DNA of 64,000 nucleotides from Natrarchaeobius chitinivorans (GTDB lineage Archaea; Halobacteriota; Halobacteria; Halobacteriales; Natrialbaceae), in the NCBI RefSeq assembly GCF_003841505.1, contig NZ_REGA01000005.1, positions 1 to 64,000 of the forward strand. The letters run 5' to 3'. Shown piece after piece: positions 42,623 to 51,253 of this stretch (positions are counted from its first letter, which is position 1; each line of letters starts with the position of its first letter). The notes under the pieces were generated by a model. That model saw nothing but the letters and a program-made list of their open reading frames with translations, was not told where the DNA came from and did not search any database. The translations under genes and the position numbers were made by a program.

Positions 42623-43768
42623 TTACTGTGTCGGTCCGACCTGCGTCTCGAGATGTTCGCTCTCGTCGACGTCGAAACCGATCGCGAAAAGCAGGCTCGC
42701 TATTCCGACGACGAGCACGACCGCGCTTGCCGTTCCCTGATACGAGACGGAGCCTGTTCCGGCGAGAGTGACGAGCGACTGGAGCACACCGATCGCCCCG
42801 ATGACCCCCGTCACAACGCCGAACGGGTACAACAGGACGAGCGGGTGAAAACCCCGCACGAGGTGTTTCGTCCGCAGTCGCCACAGGAAATTCCGAAACA
42901 ACATCGTCGAAACCTTCGGGACGTACTCCGTGTAGGCGATGCTCGATTCCTCTTCGCCGTAGACGGCTGGCATCGCCACGTCGGCGACGGCCATGTCGTT
43001 GACGTTCAGCTTCACGAGGAGGTCGTTGCAGTATCCGTAGTACTCGTAGAGCCCCTCGACGTCGACGGCCTCGAGCGCCTCGCGTGAGATCGCCGTGTAG
43101 CCGTTTTGCGGGTCCATCGTCTTCCAGTACCCGGAGGCGAACTTCGTCAGTACGGTCAGGATCGCGTTCCCGAACAGTCGAAATCGCGGCATCGACGCCC
43201 GATACTCGGACGACTGCAGCCGGTTCCCTTTCGCGTAGTCGGCTGTCCCCTCGACGAGCGGGTCGAGCAGTCGCGACATCTGCTCGAGATCCATCTGTCC
43301 GTCCGCGTCGACGGTGACCGCGGCGTCGACTCCGTCCTCGAGCGCAGCGAGGTACCCGGTTTTGATCGCAGCCCCAGCGCCGCGGTTCTCGGGGTGTCGG
43401 ATGGGAACGACGCGACCGATCGGGTCGTGTACCGTCGCCCGCTTCGCCAGCACCGACACCCCACCGTCGGTCAACACGGAGTCCTGTTCGTCGGGGACGG
43501 CCCGGGCGGTTTCGGTCACCCCCTCGGTACGTTGCGTCGTTTCTCGGCGGTCTCGAGCGGGACGGTCTCGAGCAGTCCGTTTTCGCTCGAGTGCGTCCCG
43601 GTCTTCTCTCGCGGCCGCGAGGATTTCCCGCCACGTGCCGTCGGTCGAACAGTCGTCGATCGCGTAGATGCGGTCGACGAACGTCGGCATGTCACCAATC
43701 ACGTCGCCGACGAACCCCTCTTCGTTACACGCCGGCATCACGACGCCGACGCGTTGTCCCCGGTACAT
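42623..43768 (-). CDS. GT2 glycosyltransferase (DPM1-like) with inserted segment
   Basis: 381 residues. GT2 fold with VVMPACNEEG, IDDCSTDGTW (about 37-46) and DADGQMD (about 154-160, metal binding). Between the first two-thirds of the nucleotide site and RHPENRGAGAA there is an Arg/Glu-rich insertion of about 65 residues (55-118) not usual for this family. Two C-terminal helices anchor it in the membrane. Dolichol-phosphate sugar synthases have this layout, so it may charge a lipid carrier. Its ATG is one base after the stop of the NodB-like gene, so the two are coupled. A longer frame from 43810 is rejected. Confidence 0.87.
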   Translation of the reverse strand: MYRGQRVGVVMPACNEEGFVGDVIGDMPTFVDRIYAIDDCSTDGTWREILAAAREDRDALERKRTARDRPARDRRETTQRTEGVTETARAVPDEQDSVLTDGGVSVLAKRATVHDPIGRVVPIRHPENRGAGAAIKTGYLAALEDGVDAAVTVDADGQMDLEQMSRLLDPLVEGTADYAKGNRLQSSEYRASMPRFRLFGNAILTVLTKFASGYWKTMDPQNGYTAISREALEAVDVEGLYEYYGYCNDLLVKLNVNDMAVADVAMPAVYGEEESSIAYTEYVPKVSTMLFRNFLWRLRTKHLVRGFHPLVLLYPFGVVTGVIGAIGVLQSLVTLAGTGSVSYQGTASAVVLVVGIASLLFAIGFDVDESEHLETQVGPTQ

Positions 43769-43769
43769 C

Positions 43770-45032
43770 TCAGACACCCTCCAGCAGTTCGGACGCCGTG
43801 ACGACGTCAACGTCTCGGGTCGCGACGTGTTCGAGCAGGTCTGCGAAGGAGTCCTCGCTCAACCCGTCGTCGCCGAGGTGCTCGAAGTGGAGCACGGTCA
43901 GTTGACCGTATTCGGCGGCCCGATCGACGTACCCGTTCGTCTCCTCGCCTGCGGCCCCGGAGACGAACCCGAGATTGTGGGGATCCGTAACCGGCAATGC
44001 GTTCGGGCCGCCGCCGAACCGAAACGCCTGCTCGTGGTACTCCGCGACGAGGTCAGCGGTGGTCGTGCCGAGCACGTTCCGCGGAGTGAGGAAGTGATTC
44101 GCCCCCTCCTCGAACCCGCGGTGTTCGAGCCACGCCGCAGTTCGGCCGATCATCCCCTCTTGCTCCTCCGGCGAGAACTCGGGGAGAGACTGCACACCAG
44201 TCCGCGGCCGCGCGGCGACGTCCCAGCCGGAGTCGACGAGTTCGTCCAGCTGGTCGAGCGTGAGCCGTCCCGTCTCGCCGACTGCTTCGGGGATAACCGC
44301 TTCGACCCCCGAGAACCCGTACGAGTCCAGGTATTCGAGGGCGGTGATGTGGTGGCTCTCGAGGGTTCCGTCGAACAACAGGACCACCTTCCCTCTATCG
44401 GGGCGCTCGACCGCCCGCAGGTCGTCGATCCAGCACTCGATCGGTCCCTCGTCCTCGCCCCGTCGACGAGCTCTCAGACGAAACTCGCGAACGTCTCCGA
44501 GGTCCGGGCGTCCCTCGATGCGAGTCGTCCCGAAGTCGACGCGGACCCAGCGGTCGGCAGGACCGACGAGTACGCGTCGCATCCTGACAGCGTTCCGGGA
44601 GTTCGGGGCGAACAGTTCGAGCGTGAGGTGAAGCTGTTTACGGCCCGTGAACTTGACCGCGAGCGAGAGGTTCCGATCACGAAGGTTCTCGCCGTGTGGA
44701 AGCGTTCCGTAGACGCCCGCGTACTCGTCGTCCTCGTCCGCTATCAGGTGAGCTGACTGGCTTCCGGCGTACGGATCCTTGCGGTCCGCCTCGAGTCTGC
44801 CGCCGTCGAGCATCGAGACCCAGCCGTCGAGTTCCTCGAACGTCTCGAGGGACTCGCCGGGGAGGTCGGCCCGGTAGTTCGTCTTCTCTTCCGGCTCGGA
44901 CGATTCCTCCTCTGGCTCCGTCGAGGGCTCCTCGTCCGTTCGATCCCACTGGACTCCGAGGCAGCCGGCGAGTCCGATGGTACCCACCGTGGACGCCGCC
45001 CTCACGAACGATCGCCTGTTTCGGTTCGTCAT
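43770..45032 (-). CDS. NodB-like lipoprotein lacking catalytic residues
   Basis: 420 residues. Tat signal (NRRSFVRAA) with lipobox LAGC (C24), Glu/Ser linker, a beta-sandwich domain (about 60-210, DPYAGSQSAHL to IECWIDDL) and a C-terminal NodB-like barrel. The barrel motif 1 reads LLFDGTLES with one Asp (D221) in place of the Asp pair. Where the HxxxH motif should be, it reads AARPRTGVQ with no histidine. Metal binding is therefore unlikely, and it may be a sugar-binding or scaffolding relative of the lipoprotein at 47710. A TATA element (GCATAAGAAAG) lies about 34 nt upstream. Confidence 0.8.
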   Translation of the reverse strand: MTNRNRRSFVRAASTVGTIGLAGCLGVQWDRTDEEPSTEPEEESSEPEEKTNYRADLPGESLETFEELDGWVSMLDGGRLEADRKDPYAGSQSAHLIADEDDEYAGVYGTLPHGENLRDRNLSLAVKFTGRKQLHLTLELFAPNSRNAVRMRRVLVGPADRWVRVDFGTTRIEGRPDLGDVREFRLRARRRGEDEGPIECWIDDLRAVERPDRGKVVLLFDGTLESHHITALEYLDSYGFSGVEAVIPEAVGETGRLTLDQLDELVDSGWDVAARPRTGVQSLPEFSPEEQEGMIGRTAAWLEHRGFEEGANHFLTPRNVLGTTTADLVAEYHEQAFRFGGGPNALPVTDPHNLGFVSGAAGEETNGYVDRAAEYGQLTVLHFEHLGDDGLSEDSFADLLEHVATRDVDVVTASELLEGV

Positions 45033-45203
45033 CGGGCGTCGCGAGGAACCGTTCTGCCTTTCTTATGCAGCTGTTAGCACTCGCCCGGTCGTCTCCGGCA
45101 CGGGGGTCCAGCGGGTAGCGATTGCTGGTGGTGGAACCCTCGAGTTACCGTTGGGGGTTTACGATATCGATAATAATGCGCCCGGGACGATCACGTCCGC
45201 GAA

Positions 45204-46202
45204 ATGGCGCGTATCACAGTCGTCGTTCCGACGTACAACAGAGCCGAAACCCTTCCACGGGCGCTCGACAGCGCGCTCGAACAGACCGTCGACGATATCG
45301 AAGTGGTCGTCGTCGACGACGGCTCGTCCGACCGAACCCCGTCGGTACTCGCGCAGTACGACGATCCACGGCTCCGACAGGTCGTCCACGCGGCCAACCG
45401 AGGAGCGAACGCCGCCCGAAACACGGGCTTAGAACGCGCTCGTGGGGAGTACGTTGCTTTCCTCGACTCCGACGACGCGTGGCACCCGGAAAAACTCGAG
45501 CGCCAGCTCGAGATCCTCGAGCAGCGCTCCGACGAGTGGGTCGGCGCGTACTGCGACGCGACGTTCGATCTCTCCGGTCCGATCGGCCGGTTACGGACGG
45601 CCGTCGCGACAGCGCTCGCCCACACGGACGAAGAGCGGACGATGGAGGGCGGCGACGAATTGATCGGCGAGATTTTGGCGGACAACGTCCAGCCGGGGGC
45701 CGGATCGACGCTGCTGGTCCGGACCGACGTCGCACGCGAGGTCGGCGGGTTCGACGAAGACCTCGAGCGGTTTCAGGATCCGGAGTTTTGCCTGCGAGTG
45801 CTCCGGGAGGGAAACCTCGCGTACGTCGACGACGAACTCGTCGTTCGCGATGAGACGTCGAACCCGTCGGCCGACGTCGTCGAGAGCGCCAACGACCGGT
45901 ACCTGTCGAGGTACGCGGACGACGTCGAACGTTTCGAGGCCAACGGCTACGAGATTCGCTCGAGTCACCGACTCGTGCTCGCGAAGTACTACCTGGCGGA
46001 GGGACGATTCTTCCGGGGGGTGTGTCACCTTCGGAGGTCAGCCCCCTCGCCGCAACGATATCCGGGAATCTGCTGGGCAGTCGCCACCGGCGTCCGCCGG
46101 CGACCAACTCGAGCGCTCGGGCTCGTCGGACTGGCACTCGCCGTCCTCGCGTTGATCGAACGGGCACTCGGAGCGGGTGATACGGCACCGCCCGACCGGT
46201 AA
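45204..46202 (+). CDS. GT2 family glycosyltransferase
   Basis: 332 residues. Classical GT-A start ITVVVPTYNRAETLPRALDS, VVVDDGSSDRTP, ARNTGLERARGEYVAFLDSDD (DxD metal site) and GAGSTLLVRTDV, EVGGFDEDLERFQDPEFCLR in the acceptor half. One hydrophobic segment near the C-terminus (LGLVGLALAVLALIERAL) suggests membrane association. A TATA-like GATAATAATG about 30 nt upstream supports the ATG at 45204. It probably adds one sugar to the repeat unit; donor and linkage are not readable. Confidence 0.9.
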   Translation: MARITVVVPTYNRAETLPRALDSALEQTVDDIEVVVVDDGSSDRTPSVLAQYDDPRLRQVVHAANRGANAARNTGLERARGEYVAFLDSDDAWHPEKLERQLEILEQRSDEWVGAYCDATFDLSGPIGRLRTAVATALAHTDEERTMEGGDELIGEILADNVQPGAGSTLLVRTDVAREVGGFDEDLERFQDPEFCLRVLREGNLAYVDDELVVRDETSNPSADVVESANDRYLSRYADDVERFEANGYEIRSSHRLVLAKYYLAEGRFFRGVCHLRRSAPSPQRYPGICWAVATGVRRRPTRALGLVGLALAVLALIERALGAGDTAPPDR

Positions 46203-46321
46203 TCTAGCGCACGCTCGGCGACGTCGCGTATGTGCGATCTGGTGTGGGGTGACGTGCATTGCCACCAGAAGACAAATCCGACGCAGCTTTGCCATTCACC
46301 ACGGTCAACCTGTTCGAACCG

Positions 46322-47131
46322 CTACAGGCTGATTCCATCGTCGCCGTCTTCATCACCTTCGCCGTCTTCATCCTCGCCTTCGTTCTCTTCGTCCTCGTCG
46401 TCGTCTTCTGTGTCGCTGTCTTCCTCTTCAGTATCGTCGTCTGCCCCGCCTTCGTCCTCGTTATAATTACCTCCACCATCGGCATGTACGTCCACATCCT
46501 CTGAAACCGCTTCCATGAGCGTTTCAATGTTTTCCCGCTCCCGTCTCTCCAGATCTCGCGGGTATACACCGATAGACACCACCAGGTCATCATCCGTTTC
46601 GACGGCTTCGGTGATGTGCAGGTTCACTTCGACGTCCTGTCCGCTAAACTCGGCATCGGCAACAAAAATCGACTCGGTGACGGACGACCCAAGAATCGAA
46701 ACGTCGTCGTCCCGTTCGTGCTGGACGTTACCGATACCGTCGTAGTTACTCGCAACCAGTTCTACAAGTTCTTCCGTCGACTTGTCCTCGACGGGATTCA
46801 CCTGCTGGCCAACGACCGAAATCTGCGGCGTAGACAACACGATGAATACTGCACCGCGTTGCTCACCCAGCGGTCCCATATCGACTGCTTTCTCGTGTTC
46901 GATCAGGTAGTTCGTGACCCGAACCCCTTCCGAGTACCCGACAGCACCTACTGACTCTTCGATAACCAGGTTTTCGGGCTCGCTTTGTTCGTATCCGGTA
47001 TCGCTTCGTGCATCTTCCTCGACGCCGACAGGGTTTGCAGTATGTTCGTCGAGACCGGCGACTCCGAGACACCCAGCGAGTCCGATCGCTCCGGCGGATC
47101 CAATCCCAGCAAGTAATGTTCGACGGTGCAT
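46322..47131 (-). CDS. DUF6517-like lipoprotein with acidic tail
   Basis: 269 residues from the ATG at 47131. Signal with MHRRTLLAGIGSAG and lipobox LAGC. The central domain (about 60-210) with YLIEHEKAVDMGPLGEQRGAVF, FIVLSTPQISVVGQQVNPV and SVTESIFVADAEFSGQDVEV matches haloarchaeal DUF6517 proteins as I recall them; function unknown. The last 50 residues are almost purely Asp, Glu and Gly, unusual for the family and similar to the repeat lipoprotein at 33100. An ATG at 47176 is in frame but gives an overlong signal. Confidence 0.75.
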   Translation of the reverse strand: MHRRTLLAGIGSAGAIGLAGCLGVAGLDEHTANPVGVEEDARSDTGYEQSEPENLVIEESVGAVGYSEGVRVTNYLIEHEKAVDMGPLGEQRGAVFIVLSTPQISVVGQQVNPVEDKSTEELVELVASNYDGIGNVQHERDDDVSILGSSVTESIFVADAEFSGQDVEVNLHITEAVETDDDLVVSIGVYPRDLERRERENIETLMEAVSEDVDVHADGGGNYNEDEGGADDDTEEEDSDTEDDDEDEENEGEDEDGEGDEDGDDGISL

Positions 47132-47215
47132 TATCCTCGGCTTCCTTGCTCGAACCATATGGGCTTGGTGGAACAATATAAATAAGTAACAGCTAGAACT
47201 GGGATAACGAGCTTC

Positions 47216-47299
47216 TATAGTAACAACTGAAACGATTTACACACCGATCGCCGATCTGTCTGGCGATCGGGTGTGCAATGACTCTCAGTGGCTACTATA
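47216..47299. repeat. MITE-like 84-bp palindrome, copy 5
   Basis: Ends TATAGTAACAACTGAAA and CTCAGTGGCTACTATA; inner arms ACACACCGATCGCC and GGCGATCGGGTGTGC. Nearly identical to copy 2 over the first 38 bases. Confidence 0.87.
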
Positions 47300-47606
47300 G
47301 GTAGACAGGCAGCCAATCGGGAGAGGGAATCCTACAGTAATTGCAGGGTCGAATCCGTCGCAGCAGGCCGATTCGTCCCTGCAGTCGACGCTTGGGAGGG
47401 CACCAGAACTGTTAGATGGGACTGGAACTCTTTCAGATCCGAACGGAAGGGGACCGCTCGGTCACTCGAGAACACGCAGACGGCGATGGATCGTTGCAGA
47501 ATCGAAACAGAGCCCGCGTACTGTCGGACAACTGTCCGTAAACACTCGACCACGTCTCACGGCTCGTCACCGACGGCGGCTGCCGTTCGCGTGTGGTCGA
47601 TGTGTG
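47300..47606. other. Spacer without recognisable features
   Basis: Between the MITE and the palindromic repeat I see no gene, promoter or RNA signature. Confidence 0.5.
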
Positions 47607-47688
47607 ATACGGATTACTGTAACTGTGTACCGGAGCGATCGGGCGCAGTCCCGCGGTCGCTCCGGTAACGACTTACAGTAAACCGTAT
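47607..47688. repeat. 82-bp palindromic repeat, copy 5
   Basis: It is the most regular copy. Ends ATACGGATTACTGTAACTG and CAGTAAACCGTAT; inner arms TGTACCGGAGCGATCG and CGGTCGCTCCGGTA. It lies 21 bp beyond the stop of the gene at 47710. Confidence 0.9.
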
Positions 47689-47709
47689 GAACCGTCTTGG
47701 CCGACAGTC

Positions 47710-49041
47710 TCAGAACGGATCGGTGCGCAGCTCCCAGAGGTCGTCGAAAGTGATGACCTCGACGTCTGCGTCGTCGATGTGCTCGAGTAACGTTTCGTAG
47801 TCGGATTCGGGCATCGTATTCTCGGCGTCGAAGGCGTGAAAGTTCAGGATCGTACACTGGTGGTGCTCCTCGGCGAGATCGACGCAGCGCTTCGATATGT
47901 CGAGGTCGTGGCCGATTGTCCGCGGCAGCGCCAGTGGATCGAAGCCGTAGACGCTGGTGGTGTTGACGTCTCCCGCCTGATTGAAGCCGCCACAGTAGTG
48001 GTAGTCGGTGAAGTACTCGAGACTCGTCTCGTCGTAGCTGTTGTGCGGATAGACGATGTAGTTCGCCCCTTCGAAGCCGTTCTCGACGAACCAGTACTTG
48101 TCGCCACGGATTCGCGTCTCGATCTCGTCTTCGTCGTCGTATTCGTGGATCGGTTCGTGGGTTCCGTGGACGACGATCTGGTCACCTGCGTCCTGTCGTT
48201 CCTGGAGTTCGGCGACCGTCATGATCCCGTCTCGACCCTCTTCGGTCCACCGGGGAACGGGTGCCTGTACCGTCTGAAACCCGAACTCGTCGTGCAACGG
48301 CGAGGCGGTCTCGTAGTAATCGCGGAACCCGTCGTCCCAGACGAGCATCACGTAGCCCTGATCGGGCGTGTCGTGAATGCGGACGTCGTCGATCCAGACC
48401 TCGGCTTCGTCCATGGTGTGCAGGACGTGGAACTCGATGCGATCGAGTTCGTCCATCGCCGTATCCATCTCGCTCCGTTCGTACACGCCCGGGCTCGCAC
48501 GAAACCAGCCGACGTCGGGCGCTCGGTAGGTAATCTCTCGGAGGGACGATATCGTTTCGTTCCCGAAGATATCGACGACGTGAACGTTAACCGTCAGGTT
48601 CTGTGGCGTCGACGTCCGGATCGCAAACGAGAGGTCCCTGTCGGTCAGATCCACGTCGTCGAGTTCCAGACTCGCGACGCCGGTCTCGTCCTCGTCGACC
48701 GTTAGCCTGAGACTCTGGGAGCCGTCGAACGCGACGTCCTCGTCGGCGTCCCCCGCCCCCTGGACGATTTCCCAGTCGTCGAACTCCTCGACTGCATCGA
48801 GGGCCTCGCCGGGTTGACCGTACCGCTCGCGACTGTCGTACTCGGTCTCGAGTTCCGGCACGCCATCGAGGAGTGCCGACACGTCTGTCTCGTCGTCGCC
48901 CGTCGATTCGTTACGGGTTCCGTTACCGCCCGAACTGCTGGTTTCCAGTTCGACACGGTCCGTACAGCCGGCGAAGCCGGCGACTGCGGCCGCACTCGAG
49001 AGCCCGAGGAATCGTCGTCTGCTCGTACGTCTGTCTGCCAT
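47710..49041 (-). CDS. NodB-like polysaccharide deacetylase lipoprotein with beta-sandwich domain
   Basis: 443 residues. Tat signal (TSRRRFLGLSS) with lipobox FAGC (C26). A beta-sandwich domain (about 100-225, FDGSQSLRL to VWIDDVRIH) resembles carbohydrate-binding jelly rolls and is shared with the protein at 43770. The NodB barrel has D236 and D237 (VWDDGF) and a His-rich second motif HGTHEPIH (H292, H295, H299), compatible with metal binding. It probably modifies extracellular polysaccharide. A TATA element (GCATAATAATTGG) about 32 nt upstream supports the start. Confidence 0.83.
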   Translation of the reverse strand: MADRRTSRRRFLGLSSAAAVAGFAGCTDRVELETSSSGGNGTRNESTGDDETDVSALLDGVPELETEYDSRERYGQPGEALDAVEEFDDWEIVQGAGDADEDVAFDGSQSLRLTVDEDETGVASLELDDVDLTDRDLSFAIRTSTPQNLTVNVHVVDIFGNETISSLREITYRAPDVGWFRASPGVYERSEMDTAMDELDRIEFHVLHTMDEAEVWIDDVRIHDTPDQGYVMLVWDDGFRDYYETASPLHDEFGFQTVQAPVPRWTEEGRDGIMTVAELQERQDAGDQIVVHGTHEPIHEYDDEDEIETRIRGDKYWFVENGFEGANYIVYPHNSYDETSLEYFTDYHYCGGFNQAGDVNTTSVYGFDPLALPRTIGHDLDISKRCVDLAEEHHQCTILNFHAFDAENTMPESDYETLLEHIDDADVEVITFDDLWELRTDPF

Positions 49042-49172
49042 CGGTGGACCGACCTACCCACAGAGGTCCAATTATTATGCAGTGGGTAGTCGAACCACTC
49101 GACCGTCAGAATCGCGCCGTTCGCGCCACCTCTCCCGTTTAACAACGGTATAGTAAACGCCTATCCGGACTG

Positions 49173-49252
49173 ATACGGATTGCTGTAGTTGTGTACCGGA
49201 GCGACCGCGGGGCGGTGACCGGTCTTCGGAAATAACTTACAGCAGTCAGTAT
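49173..49252. repeat. 82-bp-family palindromic repeat, copy 6 (diverged)
   Basis: Begins ATACGGATTGCTGTAG and ends TACAGCAGTCAGTAT; the right arm has several changes. Unlike other copies it lies in a divergent promoter spacer (between 49041 and 49338) rather than at a gene end. Confidence 0.75.
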
Positions 49253-49337
49253 GCACCGTTTCCAGCGAGCGGACGATAACGGGGGAGCGGCGATAGTGTC
49301 CCTCGATCAGTCGTCACTTTCGAGGTGGTCGTCAACG

Positions 49338-51014
49338 ATGAACAAGGAACTCTTCGGCGTTTTCGGCGGTATCGATGCATTCGAGCGGTTCAGATCACGA
49401 GACGAGTTCGACGAGGTGATCGTCGGTCCGGGCGTTACGGTCGGAATCCGAGATCCTGGTCTCGAGCGCCCCGGCTGGAGCGACGTTCACCGTGATCGAG
49501 AAGCGAGTTGTGTCGTCTGGGGCGAAGCGTATGCCCCCGATGGAGCGGGGCCCGCACGGTGGCTCCTCGAACGGTACGCGAGCGACGGGCTCGACGCGCT
49601 GACGTCGCTCAACGGATCGTATCTCGCGGTCGTCGATCCCGTAGACGAGGACCCGTTCGTCGTCACCGACCCGGTTCGGTCGCGGGAGTGTTTTTATACC
49701 GACGCATCGGGCCCCCGGACGTTCGGGACGGACGCCGCTGCAGTCGCTCGCTCGATTCCGGAACCGACGCCCGACGACGACGGCCTCCTCGAGTTCGTTC
49801 ACCTCGGTGTGACTCTCGGGGAGAAGACGTGGGTGAACGGACTCTGTCGGTTGCCCCTCGACAGCCGACTGACGGCGTCGGCGGTCGACTCGCTCGACCG
49901 GTTCGTCTACGATCCACAGGAGTTCGACTACGTAGACGAACTGGCGACGCGACTCTCGAGGGCCATCCGGCGTCGATCGGACCACCCCGGTCGCAAGGGA
50001 CTCCTCCTTTCGGCGGGCTACGACTCCCGGATTTTCCTCTCTCAGCTCTCGGAGATCGATCGCTGCTATACGGTGGGTTCGCCGGAGGCCCAGGAAGTCC
50101 GCGGAGCGAAGCGTCTCGCCCACCAGTACGACGCGACACACACGGCGTTTCCGCCCGACGAACGGTACCTGCTCGCCGACGAGCGCAAAGTTCGATACAC
50201 CCAGGGGATCAAAGAGTCGCTTCACATCCACCACGCGGGGTACACGGACGAAATCGAAGTGGATACGGTCTATCACGGACTCCTCTGTGACACCTTCTTC
50301 CGGGGACACTTCACGGCGGGAGACGGGGTAGAGATCTTCGGCAAGCGGCTCCCGTTCGATCGCCTCGATCCGGATCCGGACCCCGTGGAGTCGCTTCTCG
50401 GGAAGTTCGGGTACGACAGCGATGCCAGCTTCGAACTCGCGAAACGGACGGCGTTCGACGTCGATCCCGAGACGTTCGTCAGAGAGGCGATCGGGGACGA
50501 GTTCGCCTCGACGCGCGCTCGAGCGGATGGAATTCAGAACGCGCTCGCGTGCGCGGGAATCGCGAACCAGCCGTCGATGCCGTTTCACACCCAGTTGGCG
50601 GATCGATTCTACGCGCCGTTTCTGGCGACCGATCTGGAACTGCTCGACTGGCACCTCCGGACACCTCCTCACGTTCGGACGACGGAAACGTTCCTGCGGG
50701 CGTGCGAACGGCTCGACGACGACGTGTTGCGTCATCGACCACCCGATCGTCCCCGAAATCACGTTCTGTTCAACGAGGTCGAGGGATTCGTTCGCCGGAA
50801 CACGCCCTTCCTTTCCTCGTTCGAATCCCCGTGGCCGAACCGGTGGGCAGTCTTCGACCGGTACGATCTCGATCGTCGACTGCTCCCCGGTCGAGACCGT
50901 CTCTATCCGCTTCCGCCACAGCATAAGTTACGGATAAACGACGTTCAGACCTGGCTGGGGTCGCGGCGAGATCGAAGTGGAAAGCCCAGGCCCCGGTTCA
51001 CGCCTCGAACGTAA
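49338..51014 (+). CDS. Asparagine synthase-like amidotransferase, no glutaminase cysteine
   Basis: 558 residues from the ATG at 49338 (an in-frame ATG at 49251 lies inside the repeat). The N-terminal half resembles the class II glutaminase fold (SLNGSYLAVVDP, TFGTDAAAVAR) but the start is MNKELFGVF, without the essential Cys at position 2. The C-terminal half is an ATP pyrophosphatase with LLLSAGYDSRIFL, a variant of the SGGxDS loop. It could adenylate a carboxylate using free ammonia or another amine. Similar proteins occur in haloarchaeal surface-glycan clusters, where they may amidate uronic acids; this is inference. Confidence 0.8.
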   Translation: MNKELFGVFGGIDAFERFRSRDEFDEVIVGPGVTVGIRDPGLERPGWSDVHRDREASCVVWGEAYAPDGAGPARWLLERYASDGLDALTSLNGSYLAVVDPVDEDPFVVTDPVRSRECFYTDASGPRTFGTDAAAVARSIPEPTPDDDGLLEFVHLGVTLGEKTWVNGLCRLPLDSRLTASAVDSLDRFVYDPQEFDYVDELATRLSRAIRRRSDHPGRKGLLLSAGYDSRIFLSQLSEIDRCYTVGSPEAQEVRGAKRLAHQYDATHTAFPPDERYLLADERKVRYTQGIKESLHIHHAGYTDEIEVDTVYHGLLCDTFFRGHFTAGDGVEIFGKRLPFDRLDPDPDPVESLLGKFGYDSDASFELAKRTAFDVDPETFVREAIGDEFASTRARADGIQNALACAGIANQPSMPFHTQLADRFYAPFLATDLELLDWHLRTPPHVRTTETFLRACERLDDDVLRHRPPDRPRNHVLFNEVEGFVRRNTPFLSSFESPWPNRWAVFDRYDLDRRLLPGRDRLYPLPPQHKLRINDVQTWLGSRRDRSGKPRPRFTPRT

Positions 51015-51253
51015 CCCGTATCCACTGTCCTACCATCCACAACGTAGTCACACACTGCTCACACGGCTTCGTGCGATCAGGCGTACATTGCAGTAGGGAG
51101 TATCGTTCGCCGGTTCGCGATCCGTTCGAAACCTGGTATCGGGACTTAATCACCGGTGAATAGCGTTTACAGGGATGGGCTGAAACCGACCCTCGTCAGA
51201 CAACTATCTCGACGGTGAAAATACTTATATATCGCCAGGGGATAGCGTGGAAT
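51015..51253. other. Spacer with degenerate MITE traces
   Basis: ACACACTGCTCACACGGCTTC and GTGCGATCAGGCGTACATTG suggest a badly decayed MITE-like palindrome at about 51045-51100. No gene is visible. Confidence 0.4.

Noticed and set aside
46230-46504. Ser-rich or hydrophobic plus-strand frames opposite the acidic lipoprotein tail
   Set aside because: They are the complement of GAC/GAG-rich codons coding for the acidic tail.
51045-51100. Sixth full MITE copy
   Set aside because: Only scattered matches to the inner arms remain and the TATAGTA ends are missing, so it is mentioned only as a trace.
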